The notes: generated by a model not told the origin, from the letters alone. DNA of 64,000 bases from a bacterium (GCA_905221295.1 CAJNCP010000001.1:434001-498000); one strand, 5' to 3'. Numbered from the stretch's first letter, positions 42,174 to 53,134 are shown. Numbers and translations are program-made.

Positions 42174-42998
42174 ATGCCTGAATTACCTGAGGTTGAAACT
42201 GTTCGTCGTGGCTTAGAAAAATTGATCTTGGGAAAGAAGATTTCCAGCCTAGAGATTCGCTATCCCAAGATGATTAAGACGGATTTGGAAGAGTTTCGAA
42301 AAGAAGTGCCTGGTCAGATTATCGAGTCAATGGGACGTCGTGGAAAATATTTGCTTTTCTATCTAACAGACAAGGTCTTGATTTCCCATTTGCGGATGGA
42401 GGGCAAGTATTTTTACTATCCAGACCAAGTTCCAGAACGCAAGCATGCCCATGTTTTGATTCGGTTTGAAGATGGTGGCACTCTTGTATATGAGGATGTA
42501 CGCAAGTTTGGTACTATGGAACTGCTGGCACCCGACCTTTTGGATGCCTACTTTATTTCTAAAAAATTAGGTCCCGAACCAAGAGAACAGGACTTTGATT
42601 TGCAGGTCTTTCAAGCTGCCCTAGCCAAGTCTAAAAAGCCTATCAAATCCCATCTCCTAGACCAGACCTTGGTAGCTGGCCTTGGCAATATCTATGTGGA
42701 TGAGGTCCTCTGGCGAGCTCAGGTTCATCCAGCTAGACCTTCCCAAACTTTGACTGCAGAAGAAGCGTCAGCTATTCATGACCAGACCATTGCTGTTTTG
42801 GGACAGGCAGTTGAAAAGGGTGGTTCCACCATTAGAACCTATACCAATGCCTTTGGAGAAGACGGAACCATGCAGGACTTCCATCAGGTCTATGATAAGA
42901 CTGGGCAAGCGTGTTCCCGCTGTGGGACAGTGATTGAGAAAATTCAACTAGGCGGACGTGGAACTCATTTTTGTCCTCAGTGTCAAAGGAGGAGCTGA
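42174..42998 (+). CDS. mutM: Formamidopyrimidine-DNA glycosylase
   Basis: This 274-residue Fpg/MutM excises oxidised purines such as 8-oxoguanine. The N-terminal PELPEVE gives the catalytic Pro and Glu; the C-terminal zinc finger (C-x2-C...C-x2-C) is complete, with the H2TH region between. I chose the ATG at 42174 because AGAAGGAGG precedes it and PELPEVE must be at the N-terminus; a longer in-frame start would hide Pro. It overlaps coaE by one base (TGATG). Confidence 0.97.
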   Translation: MPELPEVETVRRGLEKLILGKKISSLEIRYPKMIKTDLEEFRKEVPGQIIESMGRRGKYLLFYLTDKVLISHLRMEGKYFYYPDQVPERKHAHVLIRFEDGGTLVYEDVRKFGTMELLAPDLLDAYFISKKLGPEPREQDFDLQVFQAALAKSKKPIKSHLLDQTLVAGLGNIYVDEVLWRAQVHPARPSQTLTAEEASAIHDQTIAVLGQAVEKGGSTIRTYTNAFGEDGTMQDFHQVYDKTGQACSRCGTVIEKIQLGGRGTHFCPQCQRRS

Positions 42999-43603
42999 TG
43001 GGAAAAATCATCGGAATCACAGGAGGAATTGCCTCGGGTAAGTCAACTGTGACAAATTTCCTAAGAGAAAAAGGATTTCAAGTGGTGGACGCTGATGCAG
43101 TCGTCCACCAACTACAAAGACCTGGCGAGCGCCTATATCAGGTCTTAGTTCAGCACTTTGGGCAGGAAATCATCCTTGAAAATAGAGAACTCAATCGCCC
43201 TCTCCTAGCTAGTCTCATTTTTTCAAATCCTGAAGAACGTGAATGGTCTAGGATAACTCAAGGAGAGATTATTCGTGAGGAATTGGCTGCATTGCGAGAC
43301 CAGTTGACTCAGACAGAAGCGATTTTTTTCATGGATATTCCCCTACTTTTTGAACAGGACTACAGTGCCTGGTTTGATGAAACATGGCTGGTCTATTTGA
43401 ACCGTGATGTTCAGGTGGAACGTTTCATGAAACGAGATCATCTTTCTAAGGAAGTAGCAGAGTCCCGTCTGGCAACCCAGTGGTCTTTAGAAGAAAAGAA
43501 AAAATTGGCGAGCCATATATTAGATAATAATGGCAGTCGCGATCAGCTTGTGGGTCAAGTAGTGAAGTTACTTGAAGGAGGCGATAGCTGTGCAAGAGAT
43601 TAG
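42998..43603 (+). CDS. coaE: Dephospho-CoA kinase
   Basis: This 201-residue CoaE phosphorylates dephospho-CoA, the last step of CoA synthesis. Motifs: P-loop GITGGIASGKST, DADAVVHQL, and DIPLLFE. The ATG shares its A with the mutM stop codon (TGATG) and is preceded by AAAGGAGG. It overlaps pmrA by 14 bases. Confidence 0.96.
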   Translation: MGKIIGITGGIASGKSTVTNFLREKGFQVVDADAVVHQLQRPGERLYQVLVQHFGQEIILENRELNRPLLASLIFSNPEEREWSRITQGEIIREELAALRDQLTQTEAIFFMDIPLLFEQDYSAWFDETWLVYLNRDVQVERFMKRDHLSKEVAESRLATQWSLEEKKKLASHILDNNGSRDQLVGQVVKLLEGGDSCARD

Positions 43604-44789
43604 TTGGAAAGAGAATCTTCGTGTCGCCTGGTTCGGTAGTTTTCTAACGGGAGCCAGTATTTCCTTGGTTGTCCCTTTCATGCCTATCTTTGTAGAGCAG
43701 TTGGGAATTGAAGGGGACCAAGTTGCTTTCTATGCTGGATTAGCTATCTCAGTTTCGGCTGTTTCAGCAGCTCTAGTTTCTCCTATCTGGGGTATTCTTG
43801 CTGACAAATATGGTCGAAAACCCATGATGATTCGAGCAGGTCTTGCTATGACCATCACCATGGGAGGTTTGGCCTTCGTGCCGAATATCTATTGGTTAAT
43901 CTTTCTTAGATTACTAAATGGCGTATTTACAGGTTTCGTACCTAATGCGACAGCTTTAATAGCCAGTCAAGTCCCCAAGGATAAGTCTGGCTATGCTTTG
44001 GGGACTCTATCAACAGGTGTTGTTGCAGGAACCCTAACCGGCCCCTTTGTAGGTGGCTTGATTGCTGAAATTTTTGGGATTCGTAACGTCTTTTTATTGG
44101 TGGGTGCTTTCCTATTTTTAGCTGCAATCCTAACCATTTTCTTTATCAAGGAAGATTTTCAACCAGTAGCCAAGGAGAAGGCTATCCCGACGAAAGAATT
44201 ATTTTCTTCTTTCAAGTATCCTAGGCTTTTAGTAAACCTATTTTTGACTAGCTTTGTCATTCAGTTTTCAGCTCAATCAATTGGTCCCATTCTCGCTCTC
44301 TATGTTCGGGACTTAGGGCAGACTGAAAATCTCCTCTTTGTATCTGGTTTGATCGTATCCAGCATGGGATTTTCTAGCATGATGAGTGCTGGAGTGATGG
44401 GAAAACTAGGAGATAAGGTGGGAAATCATAGACTTTTAGTTGCAGCGCAGGTTTATTCAGTCATTATTTACCTTCTTTGTGCCCATGCAACCAGCCCCAT
44501 TCAACTTGGCTTGTATCGTTTTTTATTTGGTTTGGGAACGGGAGCTCTCATACCAGGTGTCAATGCTCTTCTCAGCAAAATGACTCCAAAATCAGGTATT
44601 TCAAGAATTTTTGCCTTTAACCAAGTCTTTTTCTACCTTGGGGGTGTTGTTGGTCCCATGACTGGTTCAGCAGTAGCAGGGCAATTCGGCTACCACTCTG
44701 TTTTTTATGCGACAGCAGCCTGTGTGGCTCTCAGTTGTTTATACAACTTAGTTCAATTTAGATCATTATTAAAAGTAAAGGAAATCTAG
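43590..44789 (+). CDS. pmrA: MFS multidrug efflux transporter PmrA
   Basis: This 399-residue protein of the major facilitator superfamily has 12 predicted transmembrane helices and the motif DKYGRKP after helix 2. It is closely similar to pneumococcal PmrA, which exports norfloxacin and dyes. The GTG at 43590 gives the family length and is preceded by GAAGGAGG; an upstream in-frame TTG (43572) is less likely. Its stop codon overlaps the GTG of rpmG by one base. Confidence 0.95.
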
Positions 44790-44938
44790 TGCGAGTAAAA
44801 ATTAATCTCAAATGCTCCTCTTGTGGCAGTATTAATTACCTAACCAGTAAGAACTCCAAAACCCATCCAGACAAGATTGAGGTTTTAAAGTATTGTCCCA
44901 AGGAAAGAAAAGTAACCCTGCATCTTGAATCTAAGTAG
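44789..44938 (+). CDS. rpmG: 50S ribosomal protein L33
   Basis: This 49-residue L33 starts at GTG 44789, whose first G is the last base of the pmrA TAG. The sequence reads [21 protein letters not shown] and ends [16 protein letters not shown]. The first zinc pair (C9, C12) is intact but the second is C36-P-K-E39, with Glu where a Cys is usual. The length is normal. It has no separate ribosome-binding site and is coupled to pmrA. Confidence 0.92.
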
Positions 44939-44947
44939 AATTTATGG

Positions 44948-44953
44948 TAAAAT
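44948..44953 (+). promoter_or_regulatory. -10 box of secG
   Basis: TGG-TAAAAT is a near-consensus extended -10, 24 bases ahead of the secG ATG. Confidence 0.45.
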
Positions 44954-44977
44954 AATAGGGATTTTAAGGAGTTTGAT

Positions 44978-45211
44978 ATGTACAACCTATTATTAACCAT
45001 TTTATTAGTATTATCTGTTGTGATTGTGATTGCGATTTTCATGCAACCAACTAAAAACCAATCCAGCAATGTATTTGATGCCAGCGCAGGCGATTTGTTT
45101 GAACGTAGTAAAGCTCGTGGTTTTGAAGCTGTGATGCAACGTTTGACAGGTATTTTAGTCTTTTTCTGGCTAGCCATTGCCTTAGCATTGACGGTATTAT
45201 CAAGTAGATAA
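44978..45211 (+). CDS. secG: Protein translocase subunit SecG
   Basis: This 77-residue SecG has two transmembrane helices (about 2-22 and 52-74) with the conserved QPTKNQSSNVFDASAGDLFERSKARGFE loop. It is an accessory part of SecYEG. TTAAGGAG precedes the ATG. Confidence 0.95.
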   Translation: MYNLLLTILLVLSVVIVIAIFMQPTKNQSSNVFDASAGDLFERSKARGFEAVMQRLTGILVFFWLAIALALTVLSSR

Positions 45212-45216
45212 GAAAT

Positions 45217-45245
45217 GGGCAGGACTAGGTCTTTGCCTATTTTTA
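45217..45245 (+). terminator. Terminator of secG
   Basis: GGGCAGGAC pairs with GTCTTTGCC (one bulge), followed by a T run. Confidence 0.5.
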
Positions 45246-45305
45246 TTTTTTACGACATTTACAAAGTCATCAATCAAAAAAATTATAAAAATCTAGAAAG
45301 AAAAC

Positions 45306-47648
45306 ATGAAAGATAAGATTAAAGAATATTTGCAAGAGCAGGGGCGAGTGACGGTAAATGACCTAGCTCAGGCTCTCGGAAAGGATGGGTCCAAGGATTT
45401 CCGTGAGTTGATTAAAACCCTGTCTCTGATGGAAAGAAAGCACCAGATTCGATTTGGAGAAGATGGAAGCCTCACCTTGGACCAGAAGAAGAAACATGAA
45501 ATCACCCTCAAAGGGATTTTTCATGCCCATAAAAACGGCTTTGGCTTTGTTAGTCTAGAAGGGGAAGAGGACGATCTTTTTGTAGGGAAAAATGATGTCA
45601 ACTATGCCATTGATGGCGATACCGTTGAGGTAGTCATTAAGAAAGTTGCTGACCGTAATAAGGGAACAGCTGCGGAAGCCAAGATTATTGATATCTTAGA
45701 ACACAGCCTGACAACCGTTGTCGGGCAAATCGTTCTGGATCAGGAAAAGCCCAAGTATGCTGGCTATATTCGTTCCAAAAATCAGAAAATCAGCCAACCC
45801 ATTTATGTGAAGAAACCAGCCCTCAAACTTGAAGGGACAGAGGTTCTCAAGGTCTTTATCGACAAATACCCAAGTAGAAAACACGATTTCTTTGTAGCAT
45901 CTGTACTTGATGTAGTAGGACATTCTACTGATGCGGGGATTGATGTCCTTGAAGTCTTGGAGTCTATGGATATTGTCTCTGAATTTCCAGAGGCTGTTCT
46001 CAAAGAAGCAGAAAATATACCGGATGCTCCCTCAGAAAAGGATATGGAAGGGCGTCTTGATTTAAGAGATGAGCTTACCTTTACTATTGACGGTGCGGAT
46101 GCCAAGGACTTGGACGACGCAGTTCACATCAAGCCTTTGAAAAATGGTAATATCGAACTCGGTGTTCACATCGCGGATGTTTCCTACTATGTGACAGAGG
46201 GTTCTGCACTTGATAAGGAAGCCCTTAACCGCGCGACTTCTGTCTATGTAACAGACCGAGTGGTTCCAATGCTTCCAGAGCGTTTGTCAAATGGCATCTG
46301 CTCTCTCAATCCACAAGTTGACCGCCTGACCCAGTCTGCCATTATGGAAATTGATAAACATGGTCGTGTAGTTAATTACACCATTACACAAACAGTTATC
46401 AAAACTAGTTTTCGTATGACCTATAGTGCTGTTAATGATATCCTAGCAGGTGACGAGGAGAAGAGACAAGAGTTTAAGAAAATTGTTCCTAGTATCGAGC
46501 TCATGGTCAAGCTTCATGAAAGGCTAGAAAACATGCGTGAAAAACGTGGTGCCCTGAATTTTGATACCAGCGAAGCTAAGATTTTGGTGGATAAAAAAGG
46601 CAAGCCTGTGGATATTGTCCTTCGTCAACGCGGCGTTGCTGAGCGGATGATTGAGTCCTTCATGTTAATTGCCAACGAAACGGTTGCCGAGCACTTCAGC
46701 AAGCTGAACCTACCTTTTATCTATCGAATTCACGAGGAGCCCAAGGCTGAAAAAGTTCAGAAGTTTATTGATTACGCTTCAAGCTTTGGATTGCGAATTT
46801 ATGGGACGGCCAGTGAGATTAGCCAGGAGGCTCTTCAAGACATCATGCGTGCTGTTGAGAGAGAGCCCTATGCGGATGTATTATCCATGATGCTTCTTCG
46901 TTCCATGCAGCAGGCTCGTTATTCAGAGCATAATCACGGTCACTATGGACTAGCGGCTGACTATTACACTCACTTTACCAGTCCGATTCGCCGTTATCCT
47001 GACCTTCTAGTCCATCGGATGATTCGCGACTATGGATGTTCCATGGAAATAGCAGAGCATTTTGAGCAAGTGATTCCAGAAATTGCAACTCAGTCTTCTA
47101 ATCGTGAGCGCCGTGCCATCGAGGCAGAGCGTGAAGTCGAAGCCATGAAAAAGGCTGAGTACATGGAAGAATACGTTGGTGAAGAGTACGATGCAGTTGT
47201 ATCCAGCATCGTCAAATTCGGTCTTTTTGTCGAATTGCCAAATACAGTTGAGGGCTTGATTCACATCACCAATTTACCTGAATTTTATCATTTCAATGAG
47301 CGTGACTTGATACTCCGTGGGGAAAAATCAGGCACAACTTTCCGTGTAGGACAGCAGATTCGTATTCGGGTAGAAAGAGCCGATAAGATGACAGGTGAGA
47401 TTGACTTCTCTTATATCCCTAGTGAATTTGATGTCATCGAGAAGGGCTTGAAAAAGGCTAGTCGCAAGGATATAGGTCGTCGTTCAGACAAGAAGGAAGA
47501 CAAGAGAAAATCAGGGCGCTCAAATGATAAGCACAAGCATTCACAAAAAGATAAGAAGAAAAAGGGGAAAAAACCTTTTTACAAAGAAGTAGCTAAGAAA
47601 GGAGCCAAACATGGCAAAGGGCGAGGGAAAGGTCGTCGCACAAAATAA
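45306..47648 (+). CDS. rnr: Ribonuclease R
   Basis: This 780-residue RNase R (VacB) has an N-terminal helix-turn-helix (about 5-65), cold-shock OB domains, the RNB catalytic core (from about 250) with D262, D265, D268, D270 and D271 in [12 protein letters not shown], an S1 domain (about 620-705), and a long Lys/Arg-rich tail. It degrades structured RNA 3' to 5' and works with SmpB-tmRNA in non-stop mRNA decay. It overlaps smpB by 38 bases, which fits that partnership. Confidence 0.97.
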   Translation: MKDKIKEYLQEQGRVTVNDLAQALGKDGSKDFRELIKTLSLMERKHQIRFGEDGSLTLDQKKKHEITLKGIFHAHKNGFGFVSLEGEEDDLFVGKNDVNYAIDGDTVEVVIKKVADRNKGTAAEAKIIDILEHSLTTVVGQIVLDQEKPKYAGYIRSKNQKISQPIYVKKPALKLEGTEVLKVFIDKYPSRKHDFFVASVLDVVGHSTDAGIDVLEVLESMDIVSEFPEAVLKEAENIPDAPSEKDMEGRLDLRDELTFTIDGADAKDLDDAVHIKPLKNGNIELGVHIADVSYYVTEGSALDKEALNRATSVYVTDRVVPMLPERLSNGICSLNPQVDRLTQSAIMEIDKHGRVVNYTITQTVIKTSFRMTYSAVNDILAGDEEKRQEFKKIVPSIELMVKLHERLENMREKRGALNFDTSEAKILVDKKGKPVDIVLRQRGVAERMIESFMLIANETVAEHFSKLNLPFIYRIHEEPKAEKVQKFIDYASSFGLRIYGTASEISQEALQDIMRAVEREPYADVLSMMLLRSMQQARYSEHNHGHYGLAADYYTHFTSPIRRYPDLLVHRMIRDYGCSMEIAEHFEQVIPEIATQSSNRERRAIEAEREVEAMKKAEYMEEYVGEEYDAVVSSIVKFGLFVELPNTVEGLIHITNLPEFYHFNERDLILRGEKSGTTFRVGQQIRIRVERADKMTGEIDFSYIPSEFDVIEKGLKKASRKDIGRRSDKKEDKRKSGRSNDKHKHSQKDKKKKGKKPFYKEVAKKGAKHGKGRGKGRRTK

Positions 47649-48078
47649 AAAAGCGCACCACGACTATACAATCGTAGATACGCTTGAAGCAGGAATGGTC
47701 CTGACTGGAACCGAAATCAAGAGTGTTCGAGCAGCTCGAATCAATCTCAAGGATGGGTTTGCCCAAGTAAAAAATGGGGAAGTCTGGTTGAGCAACGTTC
47801 ATATCGCCCCTTACGAAGAGGGCAATATCTGGAACCAGGAACCAGAACGTCGTCGTAAACTTCTGCTCCATAAAAAACAAATTCAAAAATTGGAACAAGA
47901 GACCAAAGGGACAGGAATGACCCTTGTTCCCCTCAAAGTCTATATTAAAGATGGTTATGCTAAACTCCTTTTAGGACTTGCAAAAGGGAAACATGACTAT
48001 GACAAACGGGAGTCAATCAAACGTCGTGAACAAAACCGCGACATCGCGCGTGTGATGAAAGCTGTCAACCAGCGTTAA
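47611..48078 (+). CDS. smpB: SsrA-binding protein SmpB
   Basis: This 155-residue SmpB has [22 protein letters not shown] and the tail [26 protein letters not shown]. It binds tmRNA for ribosome rescue. Its start lies within the rnr 3' end, with AAAGGAG upstream. No ssrA gene was seen in this window. Confidence 0.97.
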   Translation: MAKGEGKVVAQNKKAHHDYTIVDTLEAGMVLTGTEIKSVRAARINLKDGFAQVKNGEVWLSNVHIAPYEEGNIWNQEPERRRKLLLHKKQIQKLEQETKGTGMTLVPLKVYIKDGYAKLLLGLAKGKHDYDKRESIKRREQNRDIARVMKAVNQR

Positions 48079-48092
48079 GAAGAGGAAGTAAA

Positions 48093-48953
48093 ATGGAAAA
48101 ATTAATTGCCTATAAACGGATGCCCTTGTGGAATAAACAGACCATGCCAGAAGCTGTCCAGCAAAAGCACAATACTAAAGTCGGTACTTGGGGAAAAATT
48201 ACTGTCTTGAAGGGGGTACTCAAGTTTATTGAGCTGACTGAAGATGGTGAGGTTCTAGCTGAGCACCTCTTTGAGGCAGGGGCTGACAATCCCATGGCGC
48301 AACCACAAGCCTGGCACCGAGTGGAAGCTGCCACTGAAGATGTAGAATGGTACTTGGAATTTTATTGTAAACCTGAGGATTATTTTTCTAAGAAATACAA
48401 TACCAATCCAGTCCATTCAGAGGTCCTAGAGGCTATGCAAACGGTGAAACCAGGAAGAGCCTTGGATTTGGGTTGTGGTCAAGGCCGTAACTCTCTCTTT
48501 CTTGCACAGAATGGTTTTGATGTGACAGCTGTGGATCAGAATGAATTGTCCCTTGAAATCTTGCAAAGCATCGTAGAGCAAGAGGATCTAGACATGCCTG
48601 TAGGACTTTATGATATCAATTCAGCCAGCATTAGCCAAGCCTATGATTTTATCGTATCGACAGTTGTTCTGATGTTCCTACAAGCGGACCGCATTCCAGC
48701 TATTATCCAAAATATGCAGGAGCACACCACGGTCGGTGGCTATAATCTTATCGTCTGTGCCATGGATACAGAGGATTATCCTTGCTCAGTCAACTTCCCA
48801 TTCACCTTTAAAGAAGGGGAGTTGGCGGACTACTACAAGGATTGGGAGTTGGTCAAGTACAATGAAAATCCAGGACATCTGCACCGTCGTGATGAAAATG
48901 GTAATCGCATTCAACTACGCTTTGCGACTATGCTAGCCAAGAAAATCAAGTAA
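48093..48953 (+). CDS. tehB: TehB-like SAM-dependent methyltransferase with N-terminal cupin
   Basis: This 286-residue protein has two parts: a DUF1971-type cupin domain (about 1-95) and a class I methyltransferase (about 100-286) with motif [12 protein letters not shown] and post-I VTAVDQN. The fused form is the TehB of tellurite resistance in many bacteria. GAGGAAG precedes the ATG. It follows smpB by 14 bases and ends in a strong terminator. Confidence 0.92.
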   Translation: MEKLIAYKRMPLWNKQTMPEAVQQKHNTKVGTWGKITVLKGVLKFIELTEDGEVLAEHLFEAGADNPMAQPQAWHRVEAATEDVEWYLEFYCKPEDYFSKKYNTNPVHSEVLEAMQTVKPGRALDLGCGQGRNSLFLAQNGFDVTAVDQNELSLEILQSIVEQEDLDMPVGLYDINSASISQAYDFIVSTVVLMFLQADRIPAIIQNMQEHTTVGGYNLIVCAMDTEDYPCSVNFPFTFKEGELADYYKDWELVKYNENPGHLHRRDENGNRIQLRFATMLAKKIK

Positions 48954-48970
48954 ATCAAACTTAACCCAGT

Positions 48971-49006
48971 GAATAGAAACCACTTTGCAAGGTTTCTATT
49001 CTTTTT
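48971..49006 (+). terminator. Terminator of tehB
   Basis: A perfect 11-bp stem GAATAGAAACC/GGTTTCTATTC is followed by T5. Confidence 0.92.
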
Positions 49007-49021
49007 GTTTGTGGCCGTAGA

Positions 49022-49050
49022 TTGGGACGAGCAGGATTTTATGCTATACT
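49022..49050 (+). promoter_or_regulatory. Promoter of the Card1-like gene
   Basis: TTGGGA (49022-49027) and TATACT (49045-49050) are spaced 17 bases, with TGC making an extended -10. This lies within the longest in-frame ORF and supports a start at 49130 rather than 49022. Confidence 0.75.
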
Positions 49051-49129
49051 AGAAGTAGGAAATGTGATTAGTAGAACTGTGTCGCTGATACTCTCAGCTA
49101 AAGAAAGTCTTTATGATGGAGGTGGTCGA

Positions 49130-50278
49130 ATGACGAGTCTTTTGGTGGAATTGTATGATCGATATGTATTGGAAAAGAATGTCTACCAAGCCTTTATCAG
49201 TGATTGTGACGAGATTCTTTTTCTATCTTTGATAAAAATAAGCAATGAAGAGAAAGTTTCTCTCCGTCAGTTTATCCTTGAAGAAGTCCCCCATATCCAG
49301 CGTGTGACCTTTCGTCAGCTATCTTTAGAACAATTAACAGACCAGTTAGATTATTGCCTTGCAGGCTATGACCAAGTCCTTCTCGATGTTTTTGGCGGAG
49401 ATTCACTACTAGCCTTATCTCTCTATCAATATGGCTTGGATCGAAAACTTCCAATTGTAGCCATGGATATCGAGAGGGGTAAGCAATATAAATGGAAGTT
49501 AGGGCAGCTAGAAAAGGATAACTTGGAAGTGCCGACGCTAACGATTCAGCAGTTGATAGCCTTACGTGGTGGCAAGCTTCTCAAATCCAAACGGCCTTTA
49601 CATACTCCTAAGCAAATTGCTGCTATTAAAAAACTAGCCAGCTCTGCTATTGCCAATCCCGCCCATTGGTACCAAGTAACCCAATTTTTTTCTCTAGCTA
49701 AGACTAATGACCTGCATGCTGAAACCGAAAAGAAACTGGAAAACAACGGCAAGCATTACCTCTATCCAGGATCCCTTATCCCCTTACTAGTGGAAGCGGG
49801 GATGCTTCGTATTGAAGGCGAGGACAAGGAGCGAGTAAGCTACAGCTTTCCAAGTCAAGAAGCTCAAATCTTTTGTCGCAACAAAGGGCATATTTTAGAG
49901 GTGTATCTCTATCTCTTGGCGCTTGAGTCTCAGCTGTTTGATGAGTGCATGATAGGTGGTGAGATTGATTGGAATGGCATCTTTCCAGAGGCGGATAATG
50001 TCCAAAATGAGATTGATGTTATTCTGAGAAAGGGCCGCTCGATTACCTTTATCTCCTGCAAGATGACAGATTTATCAGTTGAAGCCATCAACGAACTAGA
50101 AGTCTATGCCAATCATTTTGCTGGGGAGAGTTGCCTCAAGTTGATTGTTTGTACGGGGAAAATCAATCCAGCTTATGCCAATCGCTGCCAGGAATACGGC
50201 GTGCTGGTCATTAGAAGTGAGCAGATTCCCAATCTCATTCCCATGCTAAAAAAATATTCTAAGAGACAAAAAAGATAA
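49130..50278 (+). CDS. DUF1887/Card1-like CARF-nuclease protein
   Basis: This 382-residue protein has the layout of DUF1887/Card1/Can2 proteins: an N-terminal CARF-type Rossmann domain (about 1-130) ending in DQVLLDVFGGDSLLALSLYQYG, where the usual TGG-K motif is degenerate (FGGD); a helical linker; and a C-terminal PD-(D/E)xK nuclease-like domain with D296 in NEIDVIL and S309-C-K311. Card1 of type III CRISPR systems cuts ssDNA and ssRNA when cyclic oligoadenylate binds. Here the usual Glu of ExK is Ser. I chose the ATG at 49130 because GGAGGTGG is 4-9 bases ahead and the promoter lies upstream. No CRISPR-Cas genes are in the window. Confidence 0.8.
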   Translation: MTSLLVELYDRYVLEKNVYQAFISDCDEILFLSLIKISNEEKVSLRQFILEEVPHIQRVTFRQLSLEQLTDQLDYCLAGYDQVLLDVFGGDSLLALSLYQYGLDRKLPIVAMDIERGKQYKWKLGQLEKDNLEVPTLTIQQLIALRGGKLLKSKRPLHTPKQIAAIKKLASSAIANPAHWYQVTQFFSLAKTNDLHAETEKKLENNGKHYLYPGSLIPLLVEAGMLRIEGEDKERVSYSFPSQEAQIFCRNKGHILEVYLYLLALESQLFDECMIGGEIDWNGIFPEADNVQNEIDVILRKGRSITFISCKMTDLSVEAINELEVYANHFAGESCLKLIVCTGKINPAYANRCQEYGVLVIRSEQIPNLIPMLKKYSKRQKR

Positions 50279-50293
50279 GAAATAATATCATGA

Positions 50294-50319
50294 AAGGCTG
50301 GGATTCCAGTCTTTTTTTT
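50294..50319 (+). terminator. Terminator of the Card1-like gene
   Basis: A stem AGGCTGG/CCAGTCT with one G-U pair is followed by eight T residues. Confidence 0.7.
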
Positions 50320-50326
50320 CTTCTTT

Positions 50327-50334
50327 TTCGAATA
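50327..50334 (+). promoter_or_regulatory. Competence (ComX/SigX) cin-box of coiA
   Basis: TTCGAATA matches the streptococcal combox TACGAATA at 7 of 8 positions, with a T-rich stretch upstream (50312-50328). It lies 22 bases ahead of the coiA ATG. Expression of coiA only during competence is expected. Confidence 0.85.
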
Positions 50335-50355
50335 AATGAGAAAAGGAGGTAGGCC

Positions 50356-51312
50356 ATGTTTGTAGCCATAGATGCCAAGGGAAATTTTGTGAATGCTCTC
50401 GAAAAAGATGTTACCAAGCAAGCTTATACCTGCCCCGCCTGTGGGGGCGGACTACGATTACGCCAAGGACAGAGCATTCGAACGCATTTCGCCCATGAAT
50501 CTTTAAGAGATTGTATCGCTATTTTTGAGAATGAAAGTCCAGAACACTTGGGAAATAAAGAGGCCCTTTATCACTGGGCCAAGAAAGACAGTCAGGTCGC
50601 CTTAGAATATAGTCTGCCCAGGATTCAGCAGATTACGGATGTTCTCGTCAATGGGAAACTAGCTCTGGAGGTTCAGTGCAGTCCCTTGTCTCAAAAGATT
50701 TTAGGCGAAAGAAGTCAAGGCTACCGTAGTCAGGGCTACAAAGTTATCTGGCTACTGGGAGAAAAACTCTGGTTAAAGGAGCGATTAACACAATTGCAAA
50801 GGGGATTTCTCTATTTTAGTCAAAATATGGGATTCTATGTTTGGGAACTAGATCTCAAAAAGCAAGTTTTGAGACTCAAATATCTTCTGCACCAGGACCT
50901 ACGTGGCAAGATTCATTTTCAGGTCAAGGAATTTTCCTATGGCCAAGGAAATCTCTTGGAAATTTTACGATTTCCTTATCAAAAACAAAGGCTGTCTGGT
51001 TTTACAGTTTCTCAAGATCCAACTATCTGTCACTACATTCGCCAACAGTTGTACTACCAAACCCCTTACTGGATGAAAAAACAGGAGGAGGCTTATCAAC
51101 GAGGAGACAATCTATTAAACCGTCAACTGGACGACTGGTATCCCCAAGTCAGACCAATAGAATCAGGAGATTTTTGTCAAATTAATCAAGATTTAAGTAG
51201 CTATTATAAAGAATTTTTCGCTTACTATCAAATAAATCCGAAAAATAATAGCCAAAAGCTCTATCCACCAGCCTTTTATCACTTATATTTCTCAAAAAAT
51301 GTGGTAAAATAG
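50356..51312 (+). CDS. coiA: Competence protein CoiA
   Basis: This 318-residue CoiA has the N-terminal zinc-ribbon-like CPAC and the nuclease-like core LALEVQCSPLSQ...YKVIWLLG. CoiA is induced in late competence and promotes recombination of incoming DNA in streptococci. AAAAGGAGG precedes the ATG. A cin-box lies upstream. It is 18 bases ahead of pepF, which may be read from the same transcript. Confidence 0.93.
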   Translation: MFVAIDAKGNFVNALEKDVTKQAYTCPACGGGLRLRQGQSIRTHFAHESLRDCIAIFENESPEHLGNKEALYHWAKKDSQVALEYSLPRIQQITDVLVNGKLALEVQCSPLSQKILGERSQGYRSQGYKVIWLLGEKLWLKERLTQLQRGFLYFSQNMGFYVWELDLKKQVLRLKYLLHQDLRGKIHFQVKEFSYGQGNLLEILRFPYQKQRLSGFTVSQDPTICHYIRQQLYYQTPYWMKKQEEAYQRGDNLLNRQLDDWYPQVRPIESGDFCQINQDLSSYYKEFFAYYQINPKNNSQKLYPPAFYHLYFSKNVVK

Positions 51313-51330
51313 AAAGGATGGAGGAATCTT

Positions 51331-53133
51331 ATGGTATTACAACGACATGAAATAAATGAAAAAGATACATGGGATCTTTCAACAATCTACCCAACAGACC
51401 AGGCTTGGGAAGAAGCCTTGAAAGATTTAACTGAAAAAGTACAAACAGCATCTCAGTATGAGGGACATCTTTTGGACAGCGCAGACAGTTTGCTTGAAAT
51501 TACAGAGTTTTCACTTGATTTAGAACGCCAAATTGAAAAGCTTTATGTCTATGCACATATGAAAAATGACCAAGACACGCGTGAAGCCAAGTATCAGGAG
51601 TACTATGCCAGGGCTATGACCTTATACAGTCAGTTAGAACAAGCCTTTTCATTCTATGAACCTGAATTTATGGAGATTAGCCAAGAGCAGTATGCAGCCT
51701 TCCTAGAAGCTCAACCAAAACTCCAAGTTTACAAACACTTTTTTGACAAGCTCTTGCAAAAGAAAGACCATGTTCTTTCGCAACGTGAAGAAGAATTGCT
51801 GGCTGGCGCAGGAGAAATCTTTGGCTCGGCTAGTGAAACTTTCGCCATCTTGGACAATGCGGATATTAGCTTCCCATATGTGCTTGATGATGAAGGCAAG
51901 GAAGTGCAACTCTCTCACGGCACTTATATCCGCTTGATGGAATCTAAAAACCGTGAAGTGCGACGTGGTGCTTATGAAGCCCTCTATGCGACTTACGAGC
52001 AATTCCAACACACTTATGCTAAGACCTTGCAGACAAATGTCAAGGTGCAAAACTACCGTGCCAAAGTCCGCAACTACAAGAGTGCTCGTCATGCAGCCCT
52101 CGCAGCCAACTTTGTTCCAGAAAGTGTCTATGACAATCTAGTAGCAGCAGTTCGCAAGCATTTGCCGCTTTTGCATCGTTACCTCGAACTTCGTTCTAAA
52201 ATCTTGGGGATTTCAGATCTCAAGATGTATGATGTCTACACTCCACTCTCGTCAGTAGATTATAGCTTTACCTACGAAGAAGCCTTGAAAAAGGCAGAAG
52301 AAGCTTTGGCAGTTTTAGGTGACGACTACTTGAGCCGTGTTAAACGTGCCTTCAGTGAGCGTTGGATTGATGTCTATGAAAACCAAGGCAAGCGTTCTGG
52401 TGCCTACTCTGGTGGTTCTTACGATACCAATGCCTTTATGCTTCTCAACTGGCAGGACAATCTAGATAATCTCTTTACCCTTGTCCATGAAACAGGTCAC
52501 AGTATGCACTCTAGCTATACTCGTGAAACCCAACCTTATGTTTACGGAGATTATTCTATCTTCTTGGCTGAGATTGCCTCAACGACTAACGAAAATATCT
52601 TGACAGAGAAATTGTTGGAAGAAGTAGAAGACGATGCAACTCGCTTTGCTATTCTCAATAACTTCCTAGACGGTTTCCGTGGAACAGTCTTCCGTCAAAC
52701 TCAATTCGCTGAGTTTGAACACGCCATCCACCAAGCAGACCAAAATGGAGAAGTCTTGACAAGTGATTTCCTCAATAAACTCTACGCTGACTTGAATCAA
52801 GAGTACTATGGACTCAGCAAGGAAGACAATCCTCAGATCCAATACGAGTGGGCACGCATACCACACTTCTACTATAACTACTATGTTTATCAGTATTCGA
52901 CTGGTTTTGCAGCTGCTTCAGCCTTGGCTGAAAAGATTGTCCATGGAAGTCAAGAAGATCGTGACCGCTATATCGACTACCTCAAGGCTGGTAAGTCTGA
53001 TTATCCGCTCAATGTTATGAGAAAAGCGGGTGTTGATATGGAAAAAGAAGACTATCTTAACGATGCCTTTGCTGTCTTTGAACGTCGCTTGAACGAGTTT
53101 GAAGCTCTTGTTGAAAAATTGGGACTAGCTTAA
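51331..53133 (+). CDS. pepF: Oligoendopeptidase F
   Basis: This 600-residue M3-family zinc metallopeptidase (PepF/PepB) cuts short peptides in the cytoplasm. The zinc motif HETGHSMHS is visible at about residue 388, and the usual EIASTTNE downstream supplies the third ligand. Length is normal. AGGATGGAGG precedes the ATG. Confidence 0.96.
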   Translation: MVLQRHEINEKDTWDLSTIYPTDQAWEEALKDLTEKVQTASQYEGHLLDSADSLLEITEFSLDLERQIEKLYVYAHMKNDQDTREAKYQEYYARAMTLYSQLEQAFSFYEPEFMEISQEQYAAFLEAQPKLQVYKHFFDKLLQKKDHVLSQREEELLAGAGEIFGSASETFAILDNADISFPYVLDDEGKEVQLSHGTYIRLMESKNREVRRGAYEALYATYEQFQHTYAKTLQTNVKVQNYRAKVRNYKSARHAALAANFVPESVYDNLVAAVRKHLPLLHRYLELRSKILGISDLKMYDVYTPLSSVDYSFTYEEALKKAEEALAVLGDDYLSRVKRAFSERWIDVYENQGKRSGAYSGGSYDTNAFMLLNWQDNLDNLFTLVHETGHSMHSSYTRETQPYVYGDYSIFLAEIASTTNENILTEKLLEEVEDDATRFAILNNFLDGFRGTVFRQTQFAEFEHAIHQADQNGEVLTSDFLNKLYADLNQEYYGLSKEDNPQIQYEWARIPHFYYNYYVYQYSTGFAAASALAEKIVHGSQEDRDRYIDYLKAGKSDYPLNVMRKAGVDMEKEDYLNDAFAVFERRLNEFEALVEKLGLA

Positions 53134-53134
53134 G

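Noticed and set aside
49022..49129. A longer start for the Card1-like gene
   Set aside because: The promoter -35 and -10 boxes lie inside this extension, and the ribosome-binding site fits the ATG at 49130.
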